Shown: positions 34,739 to 42,451, counted from the first letter of the stretch. The stretch: DNA of 45,628 nucleotides from Anaerolineales bacterium (GCA_003105035.1 PQAL01000021.1:17614-63241); one strand, 5' to 3'. The notes: generated by a model from the sequence alone, not told the origin. Program-made: numbers and translations.

Positions 34739-35590
34739 ATGGCATTAAAGGGCAATCTACGCGATTTTTCGATCACCCAATTGCTCAACTTGGTCAACGT
34801 TGCGCGCAAAACCGGCACGCTGATTGTAGAACGCTCCCAGGAACAGGTTTTTGTATCCTTCAGGGAAGGAAAACTGTCCTTTGCTCGTAATGGTGCAGAT
34901 GCTGCCAGCTTAACCATGGTTCTCTATCATGCAAACAAGCTGAATGCTGCCCAGGTACGTGCCATCAACGAGCGTGTGGGGGCGATGACCGATAAGGAAC
35001 TGGGCCTCTTATTAATCAACTCCAATGTGATCACCCAACAGGAAATACTAGCAAGCTTACAGGCTTACTACCTGAGCATGGTCAACCGCTTGTTCACCTG
35101 GAGTGAGGGTTTATTCCGTTTTGAAAATGAGTTGCTTCCACCCAGCGATAAGATTACCGTGCGCATCAATCTGGAGAACCTGATCATCGATGGTACCCGA
35201 AAGATGCGCGAGTGGGAACAGCTACAGGGCGAGATTCCCAGCCTGGAGATGGCTTTAAAATTCAGCGAACGCCCGGGTGTGAATTTACGCACCCTGAACC
35301 TCAGCGCTGATGAATGGAAAGTTATTTCGTTTATCAATCCCAAAAACACGATCCACCAGATTGCCAGGGCAACCAACAAAAACGACATGGAGATCCGCAA
35401 GATCGTGTATAGCTTCATCCAGGCCGGCCTGGTTGAAATGGTCAGGCCAGAAGGCAGGCCAGTGCAACCACCTGTCCAAACCGTTGAGGCTGCACCACCT
35501 GTCCAGCCACGCATCGGATTACCACAGACAAATAAGCCAGAATTTAAGTCGTTGATCAACCGCATTATTAACCGGATCCGTTCAATCTAA
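34739..35590 (+). CDS. DUF4388 (PATAN-like) protein
   Basis: A 283-residue protein. Residues 1-160 form a DUF4388 domain: LKGNLRDFSITQLLNLVNVARKTG, then TGTLIVE and VFVSFREGKLSFARNG. The region around 175-250 (NLSADEWKVISFINPKNTIHQIARATN) resembles a winged-helix segment used in such proteins. The C-terminus has a Pro-rich spacer and a basic IINRIIN tail. DUF4388 proteins commonly partner with MglA-like GTPases and receivers in signalling; that is consistent with the next two genes. GGAGG lies 7 nt before the ATG. It has no signal peptide and is cytoplasmic. Confidence 0.85.
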   Translation: MALKGNLRDFSITQLLNLVNVARKTGTLIVERSQEQVFVSFREGKLSFARNGADAASLTMVLYHANKLNAAQVRAINERVGAMTDKELGLLLINSNVITQQEILASLQAYYLSMVNRLFTWSEGLFRFENELLPPSDKITVRINLENLIIDGTRKMREWEQLQGEIPSLEMALKFSERPGVNLRTLNLSADEWKVISFINPKNTIHQIARATNKNDMEIRKIVYSFIQAGLVEMVRPEGRPVQPPVQTVEAAPPVQPRIGLPQTNKPEFKSLINRIINRIRSI

Positions 35591-35623
35591 TCGAGAGATA
35601 GCATCGCATAAAGGGATGTCGTT

Positions 35624-36166
35624 ATGCAAACTGTAAAAATGGTGGTCACTGGTCCATTCAATGCGGGAAAAACCGAGTTCATCCGTTCGGTCAGTGAGAT
35701 TGAAGTAGTTTCGACTGAACGAAAAATTTCCCTCGAATCAGAACGGGTTAAAGATCAAACGACGGTAGCCATGGATTTTGGCCGCATCTCCATTGATGAA
35801 AACCTGGTCCTATACCTGTTTGGTACTCCAGGTCAGCGCCGATTTGATTTTATGTGGGAAATCCTCTCCGAGGGCATGCTGGGATTTATCGTTATGGTGG
35901 ACAGCTCTCGACCGGAGACTTTCCGAGAAGCGCGAAATATCCTGGAGACATTTCGGGCTTATGCACCCACTCCTTATGTTGTTGCAGCCAATAAGCAGGA
36001 TGACAAGGAAGCCTGGGATATCGCTGATATTCGCATTGCCTTACGTTTGAGCCCACAGGTGAAGTTGTTACCTTGTGTGGCGAAAGACAAAGAAGCGGTA
36101 AAAAAGGTGCTCTTAGAGCTGCTTTACAGCATCCTCGAAGAGATGGAGATCGCTTCACCTGAATAG
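35624..36166 (+). CDS. Small Ras-like GTPase (COG2229/MglA-related)
   Basis: A 180-residue GTPase. The P-loop is GPFNAGKT (residues 10-17), switch II is LFGTPGQRRF, and the base-specificity motif NKQD is present. The sequence between (ERVKDQTTVAMDFGRI) fits the bacterial Srp102/COG2229 group of regulatory GTPases. It lies between a DUF4388 protein and a receiver-domain protein, an arrangement that suggests polarity, motility or a two-component output switch; the effector is unknown. A weak purine-rich stretch upstream is the only ribosome site. Confidence 0.9.
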   Translation: MQTVKMVVTGPFNAGKTEFIRSVSEIEVVSTERKISLESERVKDQTTVAMDFGRISIDENLVLYLFGTPGQRRFDFMWEILSEGMLGFIVMVDSSRPETFREARNILETFRAYAPTPYVVAANKQDDKEAWDIADIRIALRLSPQVKLLPCVAKDKEAVKKVLLELLYSILEEMEIASPE

Positions 36167-36181
36167 TACTCCCCGAAGCTG

Positions 36182-36571
36182 GTGACATTGACCAAGATCT
36201 TGATCGTTGATGATGACCGGGAGTTCCGGGAGTTAATCATTTTTGCTTTGCGCTTCACCGGCTTGTTTGCGTTCGGTGCGGCTAGTGGGGATGAATGCTT
36301 ATCTCTGGCCAGGCTACACATGCCAGATCTAATTTTGCTTGATTATGACTTGCATAATATAAACTCGAATCCCGTCGATGAGCTGTTGAAAGTTGATGAA
36401 AAGACAGCTTCAATTCCTGTAATAATGCTATTCGAAAAAAGCCTACAATCAGAAATTCAAGCGACCAACTTTGAGAGGGTGTCAGGCTTCATTAATAAGT
36501 CGGAATCACCCGACAACATCACCAGGCAAGTGATACGCTACCTGCTTAAGGCTAAAAAGCCAAATCCTTGA
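36182..36571 (+). CDS. Stand-alone response-regulator receiver with atypical switch residue
   Basis: A 129-residue receiver domain. The acidic pocket Asp10-Asp11-Asp12, phospho-acceptor Asp54 in LILLDYD, and a conserved Lys near residue 110 (FINKSE) are present. The switch Ser/Thr that usually follows the fourth strand is Phe here (VIMLFEKS), so phosphorylation-driven switching may be altered. It has no output domain. It starts with GTG at 36182; a TTG at 36188 is an alternative. The stop codon overlaps the -35 box of the tRNA-Asn promoter. Confidence 0.82.
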   Translation: MTLTKILIVDDDREFRELIIFALRFTGLFAFGAASGDECLSLARLHMPDLILLDYDLHNINSNPVDELLKVDEKTASIPVIMLFEKSLQSEIQATNFERVSGFINKSESPDNITRQVIRYLLKAKKPNP

Positions 36572-36596
36572 CACTGCTTGGCCTTACGCTTATAAT
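36568..36596 (+). promoter_or_regulatory. Consensus promoter of tRNA-Asn
   Basis: TTGACA (36568-36573), exact 17-bp spacer, TATAAT (36591-36596): a full-consensus sigma-70 promoter starting about 36603, 4 nt before the tRNA. Confidence 0.9.
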
Positions 36597-36606
36597 CACG
36601 ACGCTT

Positions 36607-36680
36607 TCCTCGATAGCTCAATTCGGCAGAGCGGGCGGCTGTTAACCGCTAGGTTCTAGGTTCGAGTCCTAGTCGAGGAG
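36607..36680 (+). tRNA. tRNA-Asn (anticodon GUU)
   Basis: A complete 74-nt cloverleaf. Acceptor TCCTCGA (36607-36613) pairs with TCGAGGA (36673-36679), with G discriminator; D-stem GCTC/GAGC; anticodon stem GGCGG/CCGCT with GTT at 36641-36643; T-stem CTAGG/CCTAG with loop TTCGAGT. CCA is not encoded; CTTTTTTT follows and may end transcription. Confidence 0.98.
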
Positions 36681-36708
36681 CTTTTTTTCTTTAATTTCGT
36701 TTTAACTG

Positions 36709-36881
36709 AGAGCGAGTGGTACCCATGGGGGTACTAACTTGTTAACCGCTGGGTTCTAGGTTCCCGTTTCCGGGACAGGTCGAGTCCTGCACCCGGGAAA
36801 CCACCGGGTGTTTCGCAAAAAGCGCTCAGCACCACAAAAAACCTGTGGTGTTTCGCAAAGAACGCTCAAGTCGAGGAGCTT
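36709..36881 (+). repeat. Interrupted tRNA-Asn copy A (5'-truncated, three inserts)
   Basis: This 173-bp unit is the tRNA-Asn sequence from the D-stem 3' strand to the end (tRNA 36628-36683), broken at three points. The pieces AGAGCGAGTGG, TGTTAACCGCTGGGTTC..GGTTC (36740-36763, one mismatch), GAGTCCT (36782-36788) and AGTCGAGGAGCTT (36869-36881) are tRNA; between them are an 18-bp insert (around TACCCATGGGGGTACT), an 18-bp insert (36764-36781) and an 80-bp insert (36789-36868). It lacks the 5' acceptor strand, so it is not a functional tRNA. Confidence 0.9.
36789..36868 (+). repeat. Two tandem 40-bp hairpin modules inside copy A
   Basis: The insert is exactly two 40-bp modules. Module 1 has stem CACCCGG/CCGGGTG, then TTTCGCAAAAAGCGCTCA. 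Module 2 has stem CACCACA/TGTGGTG, then TTTCGCAAAGAACGCTCA. The tails match at 16 of 18 positions, while three stem pairs differ in a compensated way. Confidence 0.9.
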
Positions 36882-36892
36882 ATTATTTAAAT

Positions 36893-37065
36893 AGAGCTTG
36901 CGGTACCCATGGGGGTACTGGCTTGTTAACCGCTAGGTTCTAGGTTCCCGTTTGCGGGACCGGTCGAGTCCTGCACCCGGGAAACCACCGGGTGTTTCGC
37001 AAAAAGCGCTCAGCACCACAAAAAACCTGTGGTGTTTCGCAAAGAACGCTCAAGTCGAGGAGCTT
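36893..37065 (+). repeat. Interrupted tRNA-Asn copy B (5'-truncated, three inserts)
   Basis: A second 173-bp unit, 184 bp downstream of copy A and nearly identical to it. Its anticodon-to-T-arm piece (36924-36947) matches the functional tRNA at all 24 positions, GAGTCCT is at 36966-36972 and AGTCGAGGAGCTT at 37053-37065. Inserts fall at the same three sites with the same lengths (18, 18 and 80 bp; the last is 36973-37052). The units are joined by an AT-rich linker of 11 bp. Confidence 0.9.
36973..37052 (+). repeat. Two tandem 40-bp hairpin modules inside copy B
   Basis: Same 80 bp as in copy A (no differences noticed by eye), again two 40-bp modules with compensated stems. Confidence 0.9.
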
Positions 37066-37075
37066 ATTATTTAAT

Positions 37076-37153
37076 AGAGCTTACGGTACCCATGGTGATA
37101 AAAACTGTTAACCACTAGCCTCCAGGTTCCCATTTTGGCAACAGGGCGACCCT
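37076..37153 (+). repeat. Decayed tRNA-Asn copy C
   Basis: Begins AGAGCTTACGGTACCCATGG like copy B, then TGTTAACC at 37106, a mutated T-arm region (CTAGCCTCCAGGTTC) and a changed hairpin; the 80-bp insert is missing. It is a diverged or truncated third copy, fading out near 37150. Confidence 0.75.
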
Positions 37154-37316
37154 TGGTTGAAGAGATTAGTCATTTTCTAATGCGGGCATGAAAGCTCAAG
37201 ACACACTCTAGGGGTAGTGGCCGAGACAAATTTTTAGTCACAATTCTCTGATTGCTCTGTTATTAAGGAAACTGGAGATATCTCCAACTCCCCGTTGTTT
37301 TATCCATGATATTAAT
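37154..37316. other. Intergenic stretch with no recognised feature
   Basis: Between the decayed tRNA copy and the fmdB terminator. Slightly AT-rich; I see no ORF, tRNA piece or strong hairpin here. Confidence 0.6.
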
Positions 37317-37348
37317 AAAAAAAATGGGCTCATTGCTGTGCCCATTTT
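37317..37348 (-). terminator. Intrinsic terminator after the FmdB gene
   Basis: On the minus strand AAAATGGGC (37348-37340) pairs with GCCCATTTT (37329-37321), and the T-run continues to 37317. Confidence 0.85.
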
Positions 37349-37363
37349 GAAAAATTGTTTTTA

Positions 37364-37636
37364 TCATTCCGATGATTTTTCCGTAGTTGGCTTCGCTGGC
37401 TCGTCCTTTTTTCCTGACTCGCTTTCCTTCGGTGAACGATTGAAGGAACCAGACGCTGAGCGGTGATCGGTGGAGTAAAAGCCTGAGCCTTTGAATACAA
37501 TTCCCACGGGTGTGTAAACTTTACGGAGTGCCTTCTTGTTGCATTCAGGGCAGCGGGTGAGGACCGGATCGTTATAGCTTTGAAAACGATCGAACTGGAC
37601 ACCACAATTTTCACAACGATAGCTATATACTGGCAT
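37364..37636 (-). CDS. FmdB-family zinc-ribbon protein
   Basis: A 90-residue FmdB-like protein (putative regulatory protein family). The N-terminal YSYRCENCGVQFDRFQS and CPECNKKALRKVYTPVGIVFKGSGFYSTD hold two CxxC knuckles that should bind one zinc ion; the SGFYxTD motif is a family hallmark. The C-terminal 35 residues are Ser/Lys/Glu-rich and disordered. Its role is unclear; family members were first linked to formamidase regulation but most are uncharacterised. GAGGAAAA precedes the ATG. Monocistronic, with its own terminator. Confidence 0.9.
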   Translation of the reverse strand: MPVYSYRCENCGVQFDRFQSYNDPVLTRCPECNKKALRKVYTPVGIVFKGSGFYSTDHRSASGSFNRSPKESESGKKDEPAKPTTEKSSE

Positions 37637-37768
37637 TTTTCCTCGAACCTTCCCTACCCTTTACTAATTCGAGCGCATTATAGCGCGTCCTTGCCTGAGT
37701 GACAAGACATCATCAGGGTAGTTCTAACATTACTCTAACAAATTGAGGATAAATGTATCTGTTACGAA

Positions 37769-39595
37769 TTACTTCTTCGGAGTTGGGCTGGGGGTCGGAG
37801 TACGGTTCGGTGCAGGTGTACCCGTAGTTGTTTCGGTCTTAGTTGCTTGGTTGGTACCCTCGGGCGTTTCGCTCGGTGTGGCAGGGTTTATTAACCTGAC
37901 ATGTTCTTGGGCATACTGCAGCCAGTAAGTAGGCACCTGGTCGGGAGGTAGGGCGAGCAGTTGCTCCCAATCTTTCTTAGCCTTGGTCAAGTTGCCGGCC
38001 TGTTCGTAAACCCGAGCCCGGTTGTAATACACTTCAGCTAGCTGGCGATCGGTAGCAGCCAGCAGCTCGGCACCATCAAACTGTTGAGCCGCTTGAGACA
38101 ACCGGTCGTCAGCCCATAAAGCCCTGGCTAAGGCAAGGCTGTATGGATAATTGGCTGGATCGACATTGACTGCTGCAACGAACTCATTAACAGCTGCGCG
38201 TGCATCTCCCTGGTTCAGGTGGATCAGCCCACAGTAATACCAGGATTGGGCATTGCTTTCATCTGCGGTGATGCCTTCCTGGCAGGCATTCAATGCCTGG
38301 GTGAAGTTTCCCAGCTGATACTCAGCCTGTGCCTTTATTGCCCAACCTTCGGCATCATCAGGGGCATATCCGTTGTATTGGTCAATAAATTGAATGGCCT
38401 GCTTCGAGTTGTTTTTAGCGAGGTAGATCTTGGCAAGTGTTATGTATGCAGTTAAGGATGTTTTATCTAGCTGGTAGCCCACCTGGGCAGCCTCCAACGC
38501 AGCATTCGAGTCGTTCAATTCTAGGTAGGCCTGGGCTAATAAAATATACATCATAGGTTGGCTCGGGACCAGTTTATCCACCGCCAGCAAGTCGTCCAAT
38601 GCACCGGTCGGATTGTTATGCTCAATCTTCACCCGGGCTCGGTTTAGGTAGGCGTCGACATAGTTGGGATCATACTCGATGGCGTAGTTCAGCTCACCTT
38701 CGATGTCCGCTGTCGGATTGATTTTTTCATATGCCAAAGCCCGCCCGAGGAATGCAGGGGCAAATCGTGGATTGACTTCTAGGGCTTGCTCATAAGCAAT
38801 CACGGCTTCCTGGTATTCACCCATCATGCGGTAGGCTTCTGCAATATAGTAAAGGATGTCGGGCGAGCCTGGCTCAAGCGCAGCTGCTTGTTTCATGAAG
38901 TCCAACACTGCGGCCCAATTTTCCTTCTCATAAGCACTGATCCCCGCGCGATACGCCTCCAGTGCCGGGTGGGGTGTGTTGATATATAACGGCATGGGTG
39001 TGTATGTCTCTGATAGGAACTTCCAGAGCGGTGTGGCACCTACAAAAGCCGGGGTAGGTGTGCGTACCGCCAGGGTGCGTGTAGCTGTAGGGGTGAGGGT
39101 TGGCTCAGGGGTCTTGGTTGGGAATGGAGAGACCTTGATGATCACTACCTCTTCGGGTTTATGCGGCGTGCCAAATACTGTGCCAAGAACCAGCCCAACC
39201 ACGATGAGACCCGCAATGATGAGGGTAGCAAACCGGAAAACACGGTTGTCCCAGATACGCCTGAACAGGGATTTGGGTGGCTCGGCGACTACTTCCAGCT
39301 CTTTTTCCCAGTTGCGTTTAGTGGGTGGCGCAGGTGTGACATCCTTACCTGCCTCCCGGGCTCCCAGGATGATTAGCCCGCGTTTTGCAGCCTCGTTATC
39401 GGGATCAACTCGCAGGGCAGATTCAAGACAGTAGATGCGCTCCTGGTTGGATTCAACCAACGTGCTCATCCAGAGCCAGTATTCTGACTTGGAGGAATCC
39501 GTCCGCAACAGGCGGGTGAACAAGTCACGAGCTCGGGCAGTCTGTCCCTGGTCGATCGCCTCCAGGGCGGCTTTATACATCTTTTCTTCAGCCAT
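37769..39595 (-). CDS. TPR-repeat membrane protein
   Basis: A 608-residue protein. Residues 1-70 hold two degenerate TPRs (KAALEAIDQGQTARARDLFTRLL), one membrane helix lies near 117-138 (LIIAGLIVVGLVLGTVFG), and the outer part holds many TPR units from about 220 to 560 (YYIAEAYRMMGEYQEAVIAYEQALEV and similar). Before and after are Pro/Thr-rich spacers, and the protein ends TPTPSPTPKK. This fits a membrane-anchored scaffold with a large exported TPR domain; no catalytic motif is seen. Ribosome site AGAG is weak. Partners are unknown. Confidence 0.85.
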   Translation of the reverse strand: MAEEKMYKAALEAIDQGQTARARDLFTRLLRTDSSKSEYWLWMSTLVESNQERIYCLESALRVDPDNEAAKRGLIILGAREAGKDVTPAPPTKRNWEKELEVVAEPPKSLFRRIWDNRVFRFATLIIAGLIVVGLVLGTVFGTPHKPEEVVIIKVSPFPTKTPEPTLTPTATRTLAVRTPTPAFVGATPLWKFLSETYTPMPLYINTPHPALEAYRAGISAYEKENWAAVLDFMKQAAALEPGSPDILYYIAEAYRMMGEYQEAVIAYEQALEVNPRFAPAFLGRALAYEKINPTADIEGELNYAIEYDPNYVDAYLNRARVKIEHNNPTGALDDLLAVDKLVPSQPMMYILLAQAYLELNDSNAALEAAQVGYQLDKTSLTAYITLAKIYLAKNNSKQAIQFIDQYNGYAPDDAEGWAIKAQAEYQLGNFTQALNACQEGITADESNAQSWYYCGLIHLNQGDARAAVNEFVAAVNVDPANYPYSLALARALWADDRLSQAAQQFDGAELLAATDRQLAEVYYNRARVYEQAGNLTKAKKDWEQLLALPPDQVPTYWLQYAQEHVRLINPATPSETPEGTNQATKTETTTGTPAPNRTPTPSPTPKK

Positions 39596-39787
39596 TGGTC
39601 TCTTCGCTAAAGTTTAGCACAGCATTTCACGTAGAGCAAGTTGAGAACGACAAGATTTTTCTGATACATGAAATGAAAAATCCATTGAGTGGTCTTATAA
39701 ATATTGAGAACCAGGCAATAACTATGATTCATTCTCTATGGTTGTTCTGAAAATAACCATTGCTCGGATTGGGTATAATCAAGGTCT

Positions 39788-40726
39788 ATGATACCAAGAC
39801 TAGCCATTTTGCTGTTAATCCTGAGCGTTGTCGTTAGTGGATGCGCCCAGGTGACTACTGTAGCTAGCCCCACCATCACCTCTCCAGGCGTGCTGACTCC
39901 ATATATGACGGTGACGCCTAGCCCCACTCGTGCGCTGCCAACCATCCAGCTGACGATCCCCGTGACACCCTCGCCTACCCCCACTCCATTCCTGTATACT
40001 GTTAAAAACGATGACACCATGCTGGGTATTGCCTTTCAATTCGGGATCACCCTGGATGAGCTTAAGGCGGCTAATCCCACAGTCGACCCGCATTTCATGG
40101 GTGAGGGTTTACAGCTGGTCATACCTTTGAGCGGTGCCACCCCAGAAGCTCTCCCCAGCCCCACTGCTGTGCCCGTGGTTCTAGGGTCGCCACGCTGCGT
40201 ACGCACCGGCGATGGGGGTGCCTGGTGTATCGTTGCCATCAAGAATGATCTCGAAGAGAGTCTCGAAAACCTATCGGTATGGATCGGTCTATTGGATGAT
40301 CAGGGTGAGACTTTCGCCAGCCAAACTGCCTATGCACCATTGAATATCCTAAGACCGGGAGATAGCATGCCGTTGATGGCATACTTTGCCCCACCCTTGC
40401 CAGATACTTTCGAACCGCGCAGTGAACTACTAAGCGCACTGATAGTTAATGGTGCTGACGAACGCTACCTTGATCCTCAGGTGAATATCGACCAGGTGGT
40501 GATCGACCCAGATGGCAGTGAAGCCACGCTGAGCGGCAATGTGCTGCTCCCCGAAGGGTCTACACTTTCGCAGTTATGGTTATTGGCTGTGGCTTTCGAT
40601 GCCGATGGGAATATCCTCGGGATGCGTAAGTGGAAATCGGCGGGGGAGACCGAGTTTGATTTCACGGTATACAGCCTGGCGGGTGCAATTGATCACATCG
40701 AAGTGCTGGCCGAAGCAAGACCGTAG
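39788..40726 (+). CDS. LysM-domain lipoprotein
   Basis: A 312-residue exported lipoprotein. The signal peptide AILLLILSVVVSGC gives Cys19 as the lipid anchor; a Pro/Thr-rich linker leads to one LysM domain at about 77-120 (YTVKNDDTMLGIAFQFGITLDELKAANPTVDPHFMGEGLQL), which would bind peptidoglycan or another glycan. The C-terminal half is beta-rich (FxxR pattern around KNDLEESLENLSVWIGLLDD), possibly a FxLYD-like domain. TATAAT at 39774-39779 lies 8 nt before the ATG, so the leader is very short. Role in the envelope; no enzyme motif. Confidence 0.82.
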   Translation: MIPRLAILLLILSVVVSGCAQVTTVASPTITSPGVLTPYMTVTPSPTRALPTIQLTIPVTPSPTPTPFLYTVKNDDTMLGIAFQFGITLDELKAANPTVDPHFMGEGLQLVIPLSGATPEALPSPTAVPVVLGSPRCVRTGDGGAWCIVAIKNDLEESLENLSVWIGLLDDQGETFASQTAYAPLNILRPGDSMPLMAYFAPPLPDTFEPRSELLSALIVNGADERYLDPQVNIDQVVIDPDGSEATLSGNVLLPEGSTLSQLWLLAVAFDADGNILGMRKWKSAGETEFDFTVYSLAGAIDHIEVLAEARP

Positions 40727-40857
40727 TTAGCATTACGAGACTCACGCGACTTCCCCCAAGCCTGACACATGAATAGTCTATCAATAAATCCGGGGAAAGC
40801 CTTATAATATTTCTTGATTGTGAATATAGATCTAATTGACCTGAGGAGGATAGCCGA

Positions 40858-42033
40858 TCACACCAGCGGGACCGGGATAAATACCAGGATGAAGAGAATC
40901 ACACCCAGAACTGCTAGGGCTTTGCGCTTCGGGTCGAGTGGGGTGATCTGGTCGAGCGGTTCTGCATGCAGGCGACCGAGGAAGAAGATCAGTGCTGCCC
41001 ATAGCCACCAGCCACTCCAGGCAAAGCCTAATAAAATTAAAGCGACCAAGATGAAGGGGAGCAACCTCACCGATTTCTTTCCGATCAAGACATACATGAT
41101 ATGCCCACCATCTAGCTGACCAGCAGGAATCAGGTTCAGGGATGTCACCAGTAGCCCGGCCCAACCCGCCCAAACAATCGGGTTGATGATGACATCGAAA
41201 CCACCCGCGGGTAGGGGCGAGCTGGTAAAGAAGTAACGGATCCAATATAAGATGGGGTTTACACCCGCATAGGTAGCCGGTTGGGGTAAAAGCTGCCCTT
41301 TGATGATCAATTTGAGGAGCAGATAGATGATAGAGTTGCCCTCAAAAATCTGGCCGAGTGGCAATGGGTAAGGGATCTTCTGAACCGGTGAAAGATAGAT
41401 ACCTAAAATCAGAATTGGGATAGCCACCAGCACACCTGCCAGGGGACCGGCGATGCCGATATCTAATAATATCCGTCTGTTTTTAGGTGGTTCTTTTAAT
41501 TGGATAAACGCACCCATCGTCCCGAAGTAGCTGAGTGGAAATGGGATGAAAAAAGGCAGGGTGACTGTAGTTTTGTGATACCGACCGGCAAGGTAATGGC
41601 CAAATTCGTGGAAGACCAGGATCGTCATGAGCGGTATGGCGAAAGGAAGGCCACTTTTCATAAAACTCATCCAGCCATTGACTGTGTTAGGTAGTACGCC
41701 GGTCGAAAAGAAGAATGCCCCAGCAAACGTCACGCTGATTACAGTCAGGATGAAAAACACAATATTTCCCCAGACCTTGGTTGGTTTGGGTTGAATGATA
41801 CCTTTCATCAGCTGGATAACTTGCTGATCACCTTCCATGCGGAACAGTGGAGTCACGTATAATGGCCGCAGCTCCTGCGCTAGCTGCTCATACGCCTCGG
41901 CAGAATTATCGTTAAGCAAATTACCCCGATAGCGTAGTAAATAGCCTTTCTTTTCATCACCTTCGTAGGTTTCGAACACCCGAAAGTATTTCGTGATGAT
42001 CGGTGTGTAGAGATCGTTCTCTTCAGGAAGCAT
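40858..42033 (-). CDS. Site-2 protease family (M50) membrane metalloprotease
   Basis: A 391-residue integral membrane protease. The zinc motif HEFGH is at residues 142-146 and the second motif LNLIPAGQLDGGHIMYVL supplies the third ligand, as in S2P-family M50 enzymes. About six hydrophobic helices are visible, and an N-terminal region of about 80 residues (YFRVFETYEGDEKKGYLLRYRG) is soluble. It probably cleaves membrane-spanning substrates such as anti-sigma factors. No PDZ domain is visible. GGGAAAA precedes the ATG. Lies directly downstream of the tRNA-Sec gene on the same strand. Confidence 0.9.
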   Translation of the reverse strand: MLPEENDLYTPIITKYFRVFETYEGDEKKGYLLRYRGNLLNDNSAEAYEQLAQELRPLYVTPLFRMEGDQQVIQLMKGIIQPKPTKVWGNIVFFILTVISVTFAGAFFFSTGVLPNTVNGWMSFMKSGLPFAIPLMTILVFHEFGHYLAGRYHKTTVTLPFFIPFPLSYFGTMGAFIQLKEPPKNRRILLDIGIAGPLAGVLVAIPILILGIYLSPVQKIPYPLPLGQIFEGNSIIYLLLKLIIKGQLLPQPATYAGVNPILYWIRYFFTSSPLPAGGFDVIINPIVWAGWAGLLVTSLNLIPAGQLDGGHIMYVLIGKKSVRLLPFILVALILLGFAWSGWWLWAALIFFLGRLHAEPLDQITPLDPKRKALAVLGVILFILVFIPVPLV

Positions 42034-42065
42034 AATTTTCCCAATCCTTTACCATTAATAATAGG

Positions 42066-42159
42066 CGGGAGTGGATGGGGGTCGAACCCACCGCGGCCCG
42101 CAACGCGACCCGCCACCGGTTTTGAAGACCGGGGAGCCCACCGGAACTCAACCACTCCC
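42066..42159 (-). tRNA. selC: tRNA-Sec (anticodon UCA)
   Basis: A 94-nt minus-strand tRNA with an 8-bp acceptor stem GGGAGTGG/CCACTCCC, anticodon stem CCGGT/ACCGG with loop CTTCAAA (UCA at 42125-42123), a long variable arm (starts GGCGGGTCGC, GCGG/CCGC pairing), and T-arm with loop TTCGACC. The 8-bp acceptor and long variable arm identify a selenocysteine tRNA. CCA is not encoded. Confidence 0.93.
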
Positions 42160-42167
42160 AACGGCTA

Positions 42168-42196
42168 AGGATACCGCAGGGGGGTGCTTTTGGCAA
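42168..42196 (-). promoter_or_regulatory. Promoter of tRNA-Sec
   Basis: On the minus strand TTGCCA (42196-42191), 17-bp spacer, TATCCT (42173-42168); start close to the tRNA 5' end at 42159. Confidence 0.6.
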
Positions 42197-42451
42197 GGAA
42201 ACAAGGTTAAGTTAAGTTTATCAGGCTATGTGAACAATCCGCCCAGAGGCATCTCAAGGGGAATGTCGCGTTTGTGTTGAACAATTCTGAGAAATAAGTA
42301 TATTGGGAAGTTAGGATTCCAACCGATATGTCATTGGTAATCTTGTAGATCTTCTTCAGTTTAATATACTTAATTTCTGATCGTCACGCATTGAGCTTTG
42401 GTGGCAGCAGCAACCAGGATATTCCCTTGGCTGGCCAGAAAGCGCAAACCA
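42197..42451. other. Intergenic region upstream of tRNA-Sec
   Basis: Between tRNA-Sec and the interrupted SAM-hydrolase gene. No hairpin or RNA gene is evident. A 28-codon minus-strand stretch at 42370-42453 (ending ...CVTIRN) looks coding-like in the +1 frame relative to the pseudogene end, but no family is recognised. Confidence 0.5.

Noticed and set aside
36709-36881. Additional functional tRNA-Asn genes or tRNA genes with introns
   Set aside because: Copies lack the 5' acceptor strand and the D-loop, and the inserts lie in the T-arm, not next to the anticodon as tRNA introns do.
36709-37065. CRISPR-like tandem repeats
   Set aside because: Units are about 184 bp apart and homologous along their whole length to tRNA-Asn plus inserts; no short repeat with unique spacers and no cas genes.
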